Source: an uncultured Bacteroides sp.
GTDB lineage: Bacteria > Bacteroidota > Bacteroidia > Bacteroidales > Bacteroidaceae
NCBI GenBank assembly: GCA_900553185.1
Contig: USCT01000006.1
Span: 1-64,000, forward strand
Length of the DNA: 64,000 nucleotides
Direction of reading: 5' to 3'
Each line of letters starts with the position of its first letter. The first letter of the stretch is position 1. The notes beneath the pieces are model-generated. The model did not search any database. It worked only from the letters and a program-made list of their open reading frames with translations, and was not told the DNA's origin. Positions 53,722 through 62,595 of the stretch are shown one piece after another. The translations under genes and the position numbers were made by a program.

Positions 53722-54369
53722 CTATCGTCTCGTTTCCCGGATGCTGTCCCGAAGCACCAACAGCCCTTCCGGCCCCATGTTGAACAGCAAATCGACGATA
53801 CTCAGGTTCGGCTGGAAGCCTTGCTTTTCTTCGAACACCTGATAATACGGCCGGGGAAAGAAATCGGGAACCGCCTCGGCAACGTCCCGTTTCGGATGAA
53901 TCCTCTCCCGGAAATCGTCTACCGATATAGGTTCGGTTACATAATCTGTGGTCGGACAAAGTACAGGCTGAATATCCAGCTGATCGCACACCCACGCACA
54001 GAGCTCTGCATTGAAATCGTACAGAAATTCGTATTTCTGTTCGTAGAACCGATGGAACTCGTCGGCATAATAATCGAAGAAAGGACTCTGCCGGTATGCG
54101 GCCACGAAAGCGTTCCAATGTGTATGCCGCCAGTTGCCGTGGTCGGAAATACGGACATCCTTCATCAGACACTTCGCCTCATCCGCCTTCTCGGTCGGTA
54201 TCGTCAGTGCCAGCGGACCGTTGGCCGAAGCGATGACACACCGGTTACGGTAGGTCTGCTTCATGTAATGGTCGTACCGCTCGATGTATGCCTTCTCGTA
54301 CGTATACAACTTGGTGTAATATACTACCGGGGCCAGATAGGCCGAACTCAACAATACTTCTTTCTGCAT
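53722..54369 (-). CDS. WbqC family protein
   Basis: The 215-residue protein matches WbqC, a family first seen in O-antigen clusters and of unknown catalytic role. Features include LSSAYLAPVVYYTKLYTYEK at the N-terminus, QTYRNRCVIASANGPLALTI in the middle and PDFFPRPYYQVFEEKQGFQP with LSIVDLLFNMGPEG near the end. The N-terminal sequence has no signal peptide. It is the last gene of the dapB-lepB-lepB-like-wbqC unit, 25 bp after the signal-peptidase-like gene. Confidence 0.88.
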   Translation of the reverse strand: MQKEVLLSSAYLAPVVYYTKLYTYEKAYIERYDHYMKQTYRNRCVIASANGPLALTIPTEKADEAKCLMKDVRISDHGNWRHTHWNAFVAAYRQSPFFDYYADEFHRFYEQKYEFLYDFNAELCAWVCDQLDIQPVLCPTTDYVTEPISVDDFRERIHPKRDVAEAVPDFFPRPYYQVFEEKQGFQPNLSIVDLLFNMGPEGLLVLRDSIRETRR

Positions 54370-54394
54370 CTGAAAATAAAATGAATGAAAAACT

Positions 54395-55306
54395 CTACTG
54401 CACCCGTTGCCAGAAACGTTCCCAACGGGCAGGGAACCATACCCTCCAGGCCTTCCCTATCAAGTGATCCTCAGGTACGAAGCCGAACAGACGGGAATCA
54501 CGCAGATTCACCGGATCGTTCGATGCCACCCAGTAATAATCCTTACTGAAACAATAATGTCCGACCGCATTCCCCTCGACAAACAAGGTATCGCCCTTGA
54601 TGGCCGCCTGGCGATGTTCGTGCAGACGAATGGTATTGCACAACAGGGTGACATTCCACGGATAAACCTTCACCGCCTGTCCTTTGGCCGGAACGACAAA
54701 CGGATAAGCTTTTTCCGGATGACGTTCGTTCAGAGGTACCAACGGAAGTGTTTTTCCCACCTTCTGCGAAATCAGGTAATATTCGTAATAACTGAAACTA
54801 CGGATATAGCTGCCGTCTTCGGTATAGCCCGCCAATGAATTTCCCTGGATTTCCAACGTATCCAGTACGGCGAGCAGCCGTTCTTCCTGATCGGACGGAT
54901 ACACATACAGCTCCTTCGTATCGGGACTGAATACAGGTCCCTCCACCAGGCTCAGCTCCTTGTTCAGCATCAATGTATCGCCCGCCGACCCCACACAACG
55001 GCTGATATACACCGGACGGGACTCGACAGACGTATGTCCGTCACCAGGCATCGGGCTGTTAAACACCACGATGTCTCCTTTTTCCACCCGTGAGGCTCCT
55101 ATCCGATGATACCCCAGCCACGACTGAAAAGGCAGACGAAGTCCGTAACTCCACTTGCTGACCAGCACTCCTTCCCCCTGATACAGGCTGTTTTCCATGC
55201 CCGAAGAAGGTATGAAGCACGATGCTACCAGCAGAGTTCTGATCAGGACTACGCTTATCACAACCGCAGCCGTTATCTTCAGCCACCTGAGCCTACGCTT
55301 TTTCAT
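54395..55306 (-). CDS. Signal peptidase I-like protein lacking catalytic residues
   Basis: The 303-residue protein is a LepB paralogue with one N-terminal membrane helix and an S26-type domain. Aligned to the neighbouring lepB, PSSSLEKSL becomes PSSGMENSL, so the nucleophile Ser is Gly36. YVKRCVGLPG becomes YISRCVGSAG, so the general-base Lys is Ser102. GDNRHNSADSR becomes SNDPVNLRDSR. The structural residues SRLFGFVPEDHLIGKAW are kept. It is therefore probably an inactive relative, perhaps a partner or regulator of LepB, rather than decayed, since the frame is intact. It sits 25 bp downstream of lepB. Confidence 0.88.
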   Translation of the reverse strand: MKKRRLRWLKITAAVVISVVLIRTLLVASCFIPSSGMENSLYQGEGVLVSKWSYGLRLPFQSWLGYHRIGASRVEKGDIVVFNSPMPGDGHTSVESRPVYISRCVGSAGDTLMLNKELSLVEGPVFSPDTKELYVYPSDQEERLLAVLDTLEIQGNSLAGYTEDGSYIRSFSYYEYYLISQKVGKTLPLVPLNERHPEKAYPFVVPAKGQAVKVYPWNVTLLCNTIRLHEHRQAAIKGDTLFVEGNAVGHYCFSKDYYWVASNDPVNLRDSRLFGFVPEDHLIGKAWRVWFPARWERFWQRVQ

Positions 55307-55331
55307 CGCCCGACGGAAAGTCTCTTCGTAA

Positions 55332-56756
55332 TTATTTGATGTTATCTACGAACTTAAACAGACGGTTCCAACGGATTTTTCCATTGGTCCATCCACGGTC
55401 CGGATCCAAAGACAACCAGATAAAGATGGGTTTACCCACGATATGGTCTTCCGGTACGAAGCCCCAGAAACGTGAATCGGCCGAATTATGCCGGTTATCA
55501 CCCATCATCCAGTAATAATCCATCTTGAAGGTATACTTGTCGGTTTCCTGTCCGTTGATGTAGATTTTTCCGTCCTTTACCTGCAGGTCATTCCCTTCAT
55601 AATTCTTGATAGGACGTTCGTAAACCGGCAGATTCTCCAGTGTCAGCGTCAGGGTTTCACCCTTCTTCGGAATCCAGACAGGCCCGTAATTGTCGCAGGT
55701 CCATCCTGTATGCTTGTTCACCGGATAAAGTCCTCCGGCATCGTCATCAGGAACGTTTTCGATAGAGATTACCAGATCCTTCCGGTTTTCCAGCGCAGCC
55801 TTTGCCTGAGCCGTAAGCGGCATGTTATATACCGATTCTTCCGGATAATACGTCATCAGATCTTCCTGACTGATACCCAGTTCGTGGCAGAAATCCTCCG
55901 GAAGCATACCAGTAGTATGCACCAGATAACGATACTGCACATTATCGGGTTCCTTGTTGGGCTTTCCATCCAGGTAAATGATCCGGTTCTTGATCTGCAG
56001 GGTCTGTCCCGGAAGTCCGACACAACGTTTTACATAATTCTCCCGCCGGTCTACCGGACGTGTAATCACCTTTCCATACAGTTGCGGATTCTCATCGATG
56101 TATTTCCGTCCCATGGCATAATACAGATCGTACACCGTGCGTTCCTGTTCCGGAGTCAACGCCGACAGGTCGATAGGCTGTGACAGCTCCTGACCTGCCT
56201 GATAGCTCAAACGGTACAGATCTTCAGCCGGTACCCCTGTAGCGACCGAGTCGCCCGCCGGAAAATTGAAAACGACAATGTCATTCAGCTGTACCTTTCC
56301 CAGCCCCTTGACACGTTTGTAATCCCATGCCGGCCAGTCCAGGTAAGACTTACAGTTGAATACCGGCAAGGTATGCTGGGTAAGCGGCATGTGCAACGGA
56401 GTCTGCGGAATACGAGCTCCATAACTCATCTTGCTGACAAACAGGTAATCGCCCACCAGCAACGATTTTTCCAGTGAAGAAGACGGAATCACATAATTCT
56501 GGAAAAAGTAGAGATTCACGAAATAAACGGCTACCAGCGCAAACACGATGGCGTCTACCCATCCCATGATGCCTCTTACGGTAGGATTCTTCGATTTCTT
56601 CCACCAGGTCCAGGGAATTTTATGCGTGATATAGGCATCAAAGATAAACGGCAGGACGATCAGCCCCAGCCAGCTCTGCAGCCACAAGAGGAAAAGCAGG
56701 TAAAGCACGGTTACTATCCCGAACTTTATCCATTGTCTACGAGAAGCCTGTATCAT
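55332..56756 (-). CDS. lepB: Signal peptidase I
   Basis: LepB removes signal peptides from exported proteins at the outer face of the inner membrane. The 474-residue protein has N-terminal membrane helices (about residues 10-40 and 66-88), the nucleophile S94 in IPSSSLEKSLLVGDY, the general base K243 in YVKRCVGLPG, and box E GDNRHNSADSRFWGFVPEDH. A large insertion between the Lys and box E (about 250-410) is typical of Bacteroidetes. The ATG at 56756 directly follows the dapB stop; a start 7 codons upstream, overlapping dapB, is also possible. Confidence 0.95.
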   Translation of the reverse strand: MIQASRRQWIKFGIVTVLYLLFLLWLQSWLGLIVLPFIFDAYITHKIPWTWWKKSKNPTVRGIMGWVDAIVFALVAVYFVNLYFFQNYVIPSSSLEKSLLVGDYLFVSKMSYGARIPQTPLHMPLTQHTLPVFNCKSYLDWPAWDYKRVKGLGKVQLNDIVVFNFPAGDSVATGVPAEDLYRLSYQAGQELSQPIDLSALTPEQERTVYDLYYAMGRKYIDENPQLYGKVITRPVDRRENYVKRCVGLPGQTLQIKNRIIYLDGKPNKEPDNVQYRYLVHTTGMLPEDFCHELGISQEDLMTYYPEESVYNMPLTAQAKAALENRKDLVISIENVPDDDAGGLYPVNKHTGWTCDNYGPVWIPKKGETLTLTLENLPVYERPIKNYEGNDLQVKDGKIYINGQETDKYTFKMDYYWMMGDNRHNSADSRFWGFVPEDHIVGKPIFIWLSLDPDRGWTNGKIRWNRLFKFVDNIK

Positions 56757-56757
56757 A

Positions 56758-57513
56758 TCAGAAAGCAAATAAATCATTCATACCCAGGAAACCTGTATGT
56801 GTAGCTGTATATTCGGCAGCCAGCACGGCACCCAATGCAAAGCCCTTGCGGTTTTTGGCATCGTGCGTAATGACGATAGAATCCGCTTCCGATTCGTAGG
56901 TAATGGTATGGATACCCGGCACCTCACCCCGGCGGATGGCACTGACCGGCAATTCGTCCGGCGCACATTCAGTAGTTCCGCTCACGGTACCATCCGGAGC
57001 GGTCAAAGTACCCATCACCCACTTATCCTTACGGTCAAGGTTCTCCAAGATGCCTTCGGCCAAGGTAATGGCTGTACCGCTCGGAGCATCCAGTTTGTGT
57101 ACGTGGTGAGTTTCCACCATCGAAACGTCATAATTCGGGAAATTGTTCATGATACGGGCCAGGTACTTGTTGACAGCCGAGAAGATAGCAACTCCCAGAC
57201 TGAAGTTGGACGACCAGAACAGGGTCTTTCCTTCTTCCTGACACAAACGGCGCATCTCATCACCGTGTTCACCCATCCATCCCGTACTGCCGGAAACTAC
57301 CTTCACTCCGTTCTTGAACGCTTCCATACAGTTTCCGTACGCCACGGAAGGAGCTGTAAACTCAATGGCCACATCGGCCGAACGGAACGCCTCGGAAGCA
57401 AAGTCCTGACGGTTATCAATATCGATAATGCTTACAATCTCATGTCCACGGGAACGAGCGATCTTTTCAATCTCTTTTCCCATCTTTCCATATCCAATTA
57501 ATGCTATTTTCAT
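56758..57513 (-). CDS. dapB: 4-hydroxy-tetrahydrodipicolinate reductase
   Basis: DapB reduces the cyclic intermediate of the lysine/diaminopimelate pathway, needed for peptidoglycan. The 251-residue protein shows the dinucleotide-binding loop GYGKMGKEI and the substrate motif ETHHVHKLDAPSGTA with the catalytic His and Lys. It leads the unit dapB-lepB-lepB-like-wbqC. A -7 box TATCTTTG lies 24 bp upstream (57537-57544 on the complementary strand). Confidence 0.96.
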   Translation of the reverse strand: MKIALIGYGKMGKEIEKIARSRGHEIVSIIDIDNRQDFASEAFRSADVAIEFTAPSVAYGNCMEAFKNGVKVVSGSTGWMGEHGDEMRRLCQEEGKTLFWSSNFSLGVAIFSAVNKYLARIMNNFPNYDVSMVETHHVHKLDAPSGTAITLAEGILENLDRKDKWVMGTLTAPDGTVSGTTECAPDELPVSAIRRGEVPGIHTITYESEADSIVITHDAKNRKGFALGAVLAAEYTATHTGFLGMNDLFAF

Positions 57514-57536
57514 ACTTTTCTATCTGATTTTAGGCA

Positions 57537-57573
57537 CAAAGATAGCGTTTTTCGCTATAAATCATTACATTTA
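57537..57573. promoter_or_regulatory. Divergent promoter boxes between dapB and DUF2851
   Basis: CAAAGATA (57537-57544) is a minus-strand -7 box for dapB. TACATTTA (57566-57573) is a one-mismatch plus-strand -7 box for the DUF2851 gene. Between them ATAGCG/CGCTAT forms a small dyad (57542-57558). Confidence 0.5.
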
Positions 57574-57596
57574 GCGAACATTTACACCTCGTTAAC

Positions 57597-58868
57597 ATGG
57601 AACAACTCTTACACTATGTTTGGAAACACAGGCTTTTCCCACTCCAACCGCTGACCACGACACAAGGCGAACCGCTGGAAATCATCGATCCGGGACTCCA
57701 AAACTCGGATGCCGGACCTGACTTCTTCAATGCCAAGATCAAGATAAACGGCGTACTGTGGGTAGGAAACGTAGAAATCCATCTGCGGGCGTCCGACTGG
57801 CTGAAACATCACCACGAACAAGATAAAACCTACGATTCGGTTATCCTGCATGTAGTCTCCGATATCGATACGGAAATAAAACGTACCAACGGGGAGGTAA
57901 TTCCCCAACTGGAACTGCATTATCCGCCTTATCTGCTGGAAAACTACCGGGAATTGCTGGAGACTTCCCGTTATCCGGCCTGTTACCGCATTATTCCTGA
58001 CCTGTCTCCGCTACTGATACATAGCTGGATGAATGCCCTGCAACTGGAACGGTTCGAACAGAAGACCGCACAACTTTTCCAACGTTTGGAAGCCTGCAAC
58101 CGCAACTGGGAAGATGCCTTCTTTATGACCCTCGCCCGGAACTTCGGCTTCGGTACCAACAGCGAGGCTTTTGAATTGTGGGCCAAATCCATTCCGCTAC
58201 GAGCCGTAGACAAACACCGTGACAACCTGTTCCAAATAGAAGCGATCTTCTTCGGACAGGCCGGACTGATACCGGAACATCCCATCGACGATTATACCCA
58301 ATCGCTACAAAAAGAATACACATACCTGCAACATAAATTCGGACTGACTCCCTCCCCTTATTGCCAATGGAAACTGTTGCGTACCCGACCGGGAAACTTC
58401 CCTTACCTGCGTATCGCCCAACTGGCTTACCTATACCAGCAATCGGCCGGTCTGTTATCGCGGGTGCTGGAAAAATCCTCCCTGGATGAAGTTCGCCGGT
58501 TATTCCAAGGTAACACATCCTCTTACTGGATTACACATTACTCCTTCGGCGAAATCTCCCGTCCACAGACCAAACACCTCAGCAAAGCTTCCGTTGACCT
58601 GCTGATCATCAATACCGTAGTTCCCTTCCTGTATGCTTACGGAAAATACCGTGGACAACCCACCCTGACCGCACGCGCCAGCGAGTTTCTGGAAGCGATG
58701 AAACCGGAAAATAATTACATCACCCGCATGTGGAAAGAATGCGGACTGACCGCCGCACATGCCGGAGACAGCCAGGCACTGATCCAACTGAAGAAACAAT
58801 ATTGCGATCCGAAAAAATGCCTGTATTGCCGCATCGGGTATGAGTATTTCAAGCAGCGGAAACCTTAA
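57597..58868 (+). CDS. DUF2851 family protein
   Basis: The 423-residue cytoplasmic protein has the family's conserved N-terminus (YVWKHRLFPLQPLTTTQGEP, then DPGLQNSDAGPDFFNAKIKI and GNVEIHLRASDWLKHHHEQD). The DAGPDFFNA and E-HLRASDW motifs recall a nuclease-like active site, but the function is unknown. A short Cys-rich end (CDPKKCLYCRIGYEYF) could bind metal. It is divergent from dapB and ends 29 bp before the convergent dihydrouridine synthase gene, with a small hairpin (58870-58893) between them. Confidence 0.88.
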   Translation: MEQLLHYVWKHRLFPLQPLTTTQGEPLEIIDPGLQNSDAGPDFFNAKIKINGVLWVGNVEIHLRASDWLKHHHEQDKTYDSVILHVVSDIDTEIKRTNGEVIPQLELHYPPYLLENYRELLETSRYPACYRIIPDLSPLLIHSWMNALQLERFEQKTAQLFQRLEACNRNWEDAFFMTLARNFGFGTNSEAFELWAKSIPLRAVDKHRDNLFQIEAIFFGQAGLIPEHPIDDYTQSLQKEYTYLQHKFGLTPSPYCQWKLLRTRPGNFPYLRIAQLAYLYQQSAGLLSRVLEKSSLDEVRRLFQGNTSSYWITHYSFGEISRPQTKHLSKASVDLLIINTVVPFLYAYGKYRGQPTLTARASEFLEAMKPENNYITRMWKECGLTAAHAGDSQALIQLKKQYCDPKKCLYCRIGYEYFKQRKP

Positions 58869-58897
58869 AGATTCCTTTTTCAGAGAGGGAATCACCC

Positions 58898-59836
58898 CTA
58901 TCCCAACGCATCCTCCACCGCCCTCAGATAAGTATCCAGGCGGTTACTTTTCAGAATGGCTTTCCGGACTTTCTTATCAAGGTCCGGAAGCAGATATTCC
59001 CAGATGGCCTTCAACTTCGTCAGCAATTGGGCATCACCTCCTTCTATTATCCGCTGATAGTAAAGATACATAAGACGATGCATCCGGAATGTCCTTGCCT
59101 TTATTTCAGCTTCCGACATCGGTTCTTCCCGGAAAGCCTTAGCCAACGAAGGGTCAGCCAACAGACCTCTTCCCAGCATAACTCCTTTCAAACGGGGATA
59201 AGCTTCCAATATCTCACGGACAGCTGTTACCGTACATAAATCGCCGTTATACACCAACGGAAGTTCACACGCTTCATAAAAACAACGAAAAGCTTCCATA
59301 TCTACCACACCCTTATATTGCTGCTTTCCGATACGAGGATGAAGGGTTACCTGTTTCACACACGAACGGTTCAGTAAAGGAAGCACTTTCCTCCACTCTT
59401 CGGCATTTTCCCAACCTAACCGCATCTTGACCGAGAAACAAACTTCCGGAAAAGTCTTCATCGCCTCCAATAAAGCTGCCACCTTTTCGGGATAAGAAAG
59501 TATACCCGATCCTTTCCCCCGACGGACAATCAACGGAAACGGACAACCCATGTTCAAATCTATTTCCCGATAGCCTTGTATCATCAAAAAGGTAACCAAC
59601 TTTTCCAGTTCATCAGGCTCCGAAGCGATAATCTGAGGTATCAACCGAGGAACTGTATTTTCTCCGGGAGAAACACCACGCTTGTCCTTGTTACGTATCT
59701 CACCTTTTTCCAAACGGATAAACGGGGTATAATACGCATCCACCCCTCCGAAACTTTGCGCATGGGCATTTCGCCAGGCAGTCTCCGTAAAGCCTTGCAA
59801 CGGAGCCGCATAAATAACCGGTACATTCTCTTCCAT
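58898..59836 (-). CDS. tRNA-dihydrouridine synthase family protein
   Basis: The 312-residue FMN enzyme reduces uridines in tRNA. It shows IYAAPLQGFTETAWRNAH (FMN-binding start), the catalytic Cys98 in LNMGCPFPL with VRRGKGSGIL, KMRLGW, and LPLVYNGDLCT and MLGRGLLADPSL near the end. It does not clearly match DusA, B or C, so the target position is open. The ATG at 59836 is chosen; an upstream TTG at 59848 overlaps the -7 box. Confidence 0.92.
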   Translation of the reverse strand: MEENVPVIYAAPLQGFTETAWRNAHAQSFGGVDAYYTPFIRLEKGEIRNKDKRGVSPGENTVPRLIPQIIASEPDELEKLVTFLMIQGYREIDLNMGCPFPLIVRRGKGSGILSYPEKVAALLEAMKTFPEVCFSVKMRLGWENAEEWRKVLPLLNRSCVKQVTLHPRIGKQQYKGVVDMEAFRCFYEACELPLVYNGDLCTVTAVREILEAYPRLKGVMLGRGLLADPSLAKAFREEPMSEAEIKARTFRMHRLMYLYYQRIIEGGDAQLLTKLKAIWEYLLPDLDKKVRKAILKSNRLDTYLRAVEDALG

Positions 59837-59845
59837 ATATGGCCG

Positions 59846-59873
59846 CAAATATAAGAATAATTACCTATCTTTG
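59846..59873. promoter_or_regulatory. Overlapping divergent promoters (dus and thioesterase)
   Basis: Plus CAAATATA (59846-59853) is the minus-strand -7 box TATATTTG of the dus gene. TATCTTTG (59866-59873) is the plus-strand -7 box of the thioesterase gene. They are only 12 bp apart, so the two polymerase sites must overlap. The boxes also decide both starts. Confidence 0.65.
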
Positions 59874-59897
59874 TGGAAATACGTTAAAATCATCTCT

Positions 59898-60305
59898 ATG
59901 GAGAAATACATTTTTGAACTGAAAATGAAGGTACGCGATTATGAATGCGACCTGCAAGGTATCGTAAACAATGCCAACTATCAACATTACATCGAACATA
60001 CCCGTCACGAGTTCCTGACTTCTACCGGCATCAGTTTCGCCAAACTGCACACCGAAGGAATTGATCCGGTAGTAGCCCGCCTGAGCATGGCTTTCAAAAC
60101 TCCTCTGAAAAGCGGAGACGAATTCATCTCGAAATTATATCTGAAGAAAGAAGGTATCAAATACGTATTCTATCAGGATATATTCCGCCTGCCAGACAAT
60201 AAACCGGTCATCAAGTCTACCGTAGAAACAGTCAGTCTGATAAACGGACGACTGGGTACATGTCCACTTTTCGATGAAATCTTTGCTCCTTATCTGACAG
60301 AATGA
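59898..60305 (+). CDS. Hotdog-fold acyl-CoA thioesterase (YbgC / 4HBT family)
   Basis: The 135-residue protein has the 4HBT signature YECDLQGIVNNANYQHYIEH, where the Asp is catalytic, followed by ARLSMAFKTPLKSGDEF. It hydrolyses acyl-CoA thioesters in the cytoplasm; chain length cannot be told. The ATG at 59898 is used because a TTG at 59871 lies in the -7 box. It overlaps dprA by 4 bp (ATGA). Confidence 0.88.
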   Translation: MEKYIFELKMKVRDYECDLQGIVNNANYQHYIEHTRHEFLTSTGISFAKLHTEGIDPVVARLSMAFKTPLKSGDEFISKLYLKKEGIKYVFYQDIFRLPDNKPVIKSTVETVSLINGRLGTCPLFDEIFAPYLTE

Positions 60306-61420
60306 AATCCGAAGAAACACTTTATACACTGGCACTGACTCACATTCCGGGACTGGGACTGATAGGAGCCCATCACCTGTTACACGCAACCGGTAATGCC
60401 ACAATCTTATTTACACAAACCAACAGTCTGCCGGATTTGCTTCCAGGAATCACCCCACGTATTCTGGAAGCTTTAAAGACTCACGGAGATGAAGCACTCC
60501 GTTGGGCCGAAACCGAACTGGCTTTCGTAGAAAAAAACCAAATAACCTGTCTTTGCCTACAGGACGAAAGCTATCCCTCTCGCCTGCGTGAATGTGACGA
60601 CGCGCCAATTGTCTTATTCTATCGGGGAACAGCCAACCTGAACAGCATGCACATCATCAATCTGGTAGGAACACGAAATGCAACAGAATACGGAAAAGAA
60701 ATCTGTCGCAACTTCATACACGACCTGAAACAGCTGCTTCCAGACATCTTGATTGTAAGTGGACTGGCATACGGCATTGACATCCAGGCACACCGGTCTG
60801 CATTGGAATACGGATTCGATACGGTTGGCGTACTGGCACACGGATTAGACCGTATATACCCTGCCACACACAGACAAACAGCCGTCCAAATGCTCCAGCA
60901 AGGAGGATTACTTACCGAATTTCCTACCGGTACCAATCCAGACAAACAGAACTTCGTAAAGCGTAACCGGATTATTGCCGGAATCAGTGATGCAACCATC
61001 GTCGTAGAATCGGCAGAAAAAGGAGGCGCCTTGATTACTGCTGATATTGCAGAAAGTTACCATCGCGACTGCTTCGCCTTTCCAGGACGAATCGATGCCC
61101 CATACTCTGCCGGATGCAACCAACTTATCCAAAACAACCGGGCCGCTTTATTGCAAAATGCGACAGATCTGGTCAAAGCCATGAACTGGGACCTACAGGC
61201 AGCAGCTCCAGAAGCCATTCAACGTCAACTCTTTCCGGATCTTTCTGAAGAAGAAAGCAACATCTGCCAATTATTGGGAAAACATCCGAAGGGTCTACAG
61301 ATCAATACCCTGGTAGTAGAAAGCAATATTCCTATTAACAGAATTACAAGTATTCTTTTTGAACTGGAAATGAAAGGAATGATACGCACGCTGGCAGGAG
61401 GAATGTATCGACTCCTATAA
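60302..61420 (+). CDS. dprA: DNA-processing protein DprA
   Basis: DprA binds incoming single-stranded DNA and loads RecA during natural transformation. The 372-residue protein has an N-terminal helix-hairpin-helix region (LTHIPGLGLIGAHHLLHATG), the Rossmann-type core with SGLAYGIDIQAHRSALEYG, and FVKRNRIIAGISDATIVVE with GGALITADIAESYHRDCFA. A C-terminal winged-helix domain (about 310-372) is retained. It is coupled to the thioesterase gene by an ATGA overlap. Confidence 0.96.
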   Translation: MKSEETLYTLALTHIPGLGLIGAHHLLHATGNATILFTQTNSLPDLLPGITPRILEALKTHGDEALRWAETELAFVEKNQITCLCLQDESYPSRLRECDDAPIVLFYRGTANLNSMHIINLVGTRNATEYGKEICRNFIHDLKQLLPDILIVSGLAYGIDIQAHRSALEYGFDTVGVLAHGLDRIYPATHRQTAVQMLQQGGLLTEFPTGTNPDKQNFVKRNRIIAGISDATIVVESAEKGGALITADIAESYHRDCFAFPGRIDAPYSAGCNQLIQNNRAALLQNATDLVKAMNWDLQAAAPEAIQRQLFPDLSEEESNICQLLGKHPKGLQINTLVVESNIPINRITSILFELEMKGMIRTLAGGMYRLL

Positions 61421-61744
61421 AATAAAAAATGGGACAACGCTTTGCCCCAACCTTGTTAACCTTAAATCTAATACTATGAAAAAAATCACATTGCAAATGT
61501 ACAAACTACACTTATAAATCCAAAATCTATTCCAACTTATTGTTCCTATATTAGGTATTTTTTACACTTAGAAGATGTTTTTATTCTATTTCCGAATAAT
61601 TTGATACATTTTTCATACCATCTCTATCTGAATGACAGATAAAATAACCGGACCATAACCATCAAATTTCACTTCCGGAGTCATTTGTCCAATACATTTA
61701 AGAAGATTACAACAACCATTTAAATCACATTTAAATACCATAAA
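61421..61744 (+). other. Spacer with a possible 13-codon leader ORF
   Basis: A weak hairpin TGGGACA/TTGCCCCA just after dprA may terminate it. A short frame MKKITLQMYKLHL (ATG 61476 to TAA 61517) follows TTAACCTTAAATCTAATACT, a sequence resembling Bacteroides leaders. The rest is AT-rich with no recognisable gene. Confidence 0.3.
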
Positions 61745-61775
61745 AAATCCCTGCCGAATAAACCGACAGGGATTT
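61745..61775 (-). terminator. sdhB terminator
   Basis: AAATCCCTG (61745-61753) pairs with CAGGGATTT (61767-61775), and six T follow on the minus strand. Confidence 0.88.
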
Positions 61776-61804
61776 CATTTCTTATAAAAGCTTTTGCAAA
61801 GAGA

Positions 61805-62560
61805 TTAGTCTTTCAGTTTTGCTTTGATGAAGTCACGGTTCAAACGAGCAATATTGCTGATTGATACGCATTTCGGGCATTCAGCCTCACAAGCACGAGT
61901 GTTTGTACAGTTACCAAAGCCCAGTTCATCCATCTTGGCAATCATAGCCTTTGCACGACGCAAAGCTTCCGGTTTTCCCTGAGGCAACAGGTTCAACTGG
62001 CTAACCTTTGCAGATACGAACAACATGGCAGAACCGTTCTTACAAGCAGCTACACACGCACCACAACCGATGCAAGTAGCAGCATCCATAGCTTCGTCAG
62101 CTACCGGTTTCGGAATCAGGATGGCATTGGCATCCTGAGGAGCACCAGTACGTACACTGATGAAACCACCGGCCTGCATGATCTTATCGTATGCAGAACG
62201 GTCTACCATCAAGTCCTTGATAACCGGGAAACCGGCAGAACGCCATGGTTCAACAGTAATCACATCGCCATCTTTGAAACGACGCATGTAGATCTGACAG
62301 GTAGTTGCACCGGTTGCAGGTCCATGAGGATGTCCATTGATATACAAAGAACACATACCACAAATACCTTCACGACAGTCGTGGTCGAACACAATCGGTT
62401 CCTTACCTTCTTCAATCAACTGTTCGTTCAAGATATCCAGCATTTCCAGAAATGAAGTATCACCCGGGATATCTTTCATCTGGAATGTATCGAAATGACC
62501 TTTTTCCTTAGGTCCGTTCTGACGCCAAATTTTCAGCGTAAATGATATATTTTTATCCAT
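61805..62560 (-). CDS. sdhB: Succinate dehydrogenase / fumarate reductase iron-sulfur subunit
   Basis: The 251-residue subunit carries electrons between the membrane quinone site and the flavoprotein. It has the plant-type 2Fe-2S cluster motif (DCREGICGMCSLYINGH, plus a later Cys in TTCQ) and two bacterial-ferredoxin-like motifs (CIGCGACVAACKNG and CTNTRACEAECPKC). In Bacteroides the complex acts mainly as fumarate reductase, making succinate. It follows the flavoprotein gene by 35 bp and is followed by a terminator, so it is the last gene of the operon. Confidence 0.96.
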   Translation of the reverse strand: MDKNISFTLKIWRQNGPKEKGHFDTFQMKDIPGDTSFLEMLDILNEQLIEEGKEPIVFDHDCREGICGMCSLYINGHPHGPATGATTCQIYMRRFKDGDVITVEPWRSAGFPVIKDLMVDRSAYDKIMQAGGFISVRTGAPQDANAILIPKPVADEAMDAATCIGCGACVAACKNGSAMLFVSAKVSQLNLLPQGKPEALRRAKAMIAKMDELGFGNCTNTRACEAECPKCVSISNIARLNRDFIKAKLKD

Positions 62561-62595
62561 TTTACTTAGATTCTTTAATTGTTTAACTTCACTGA

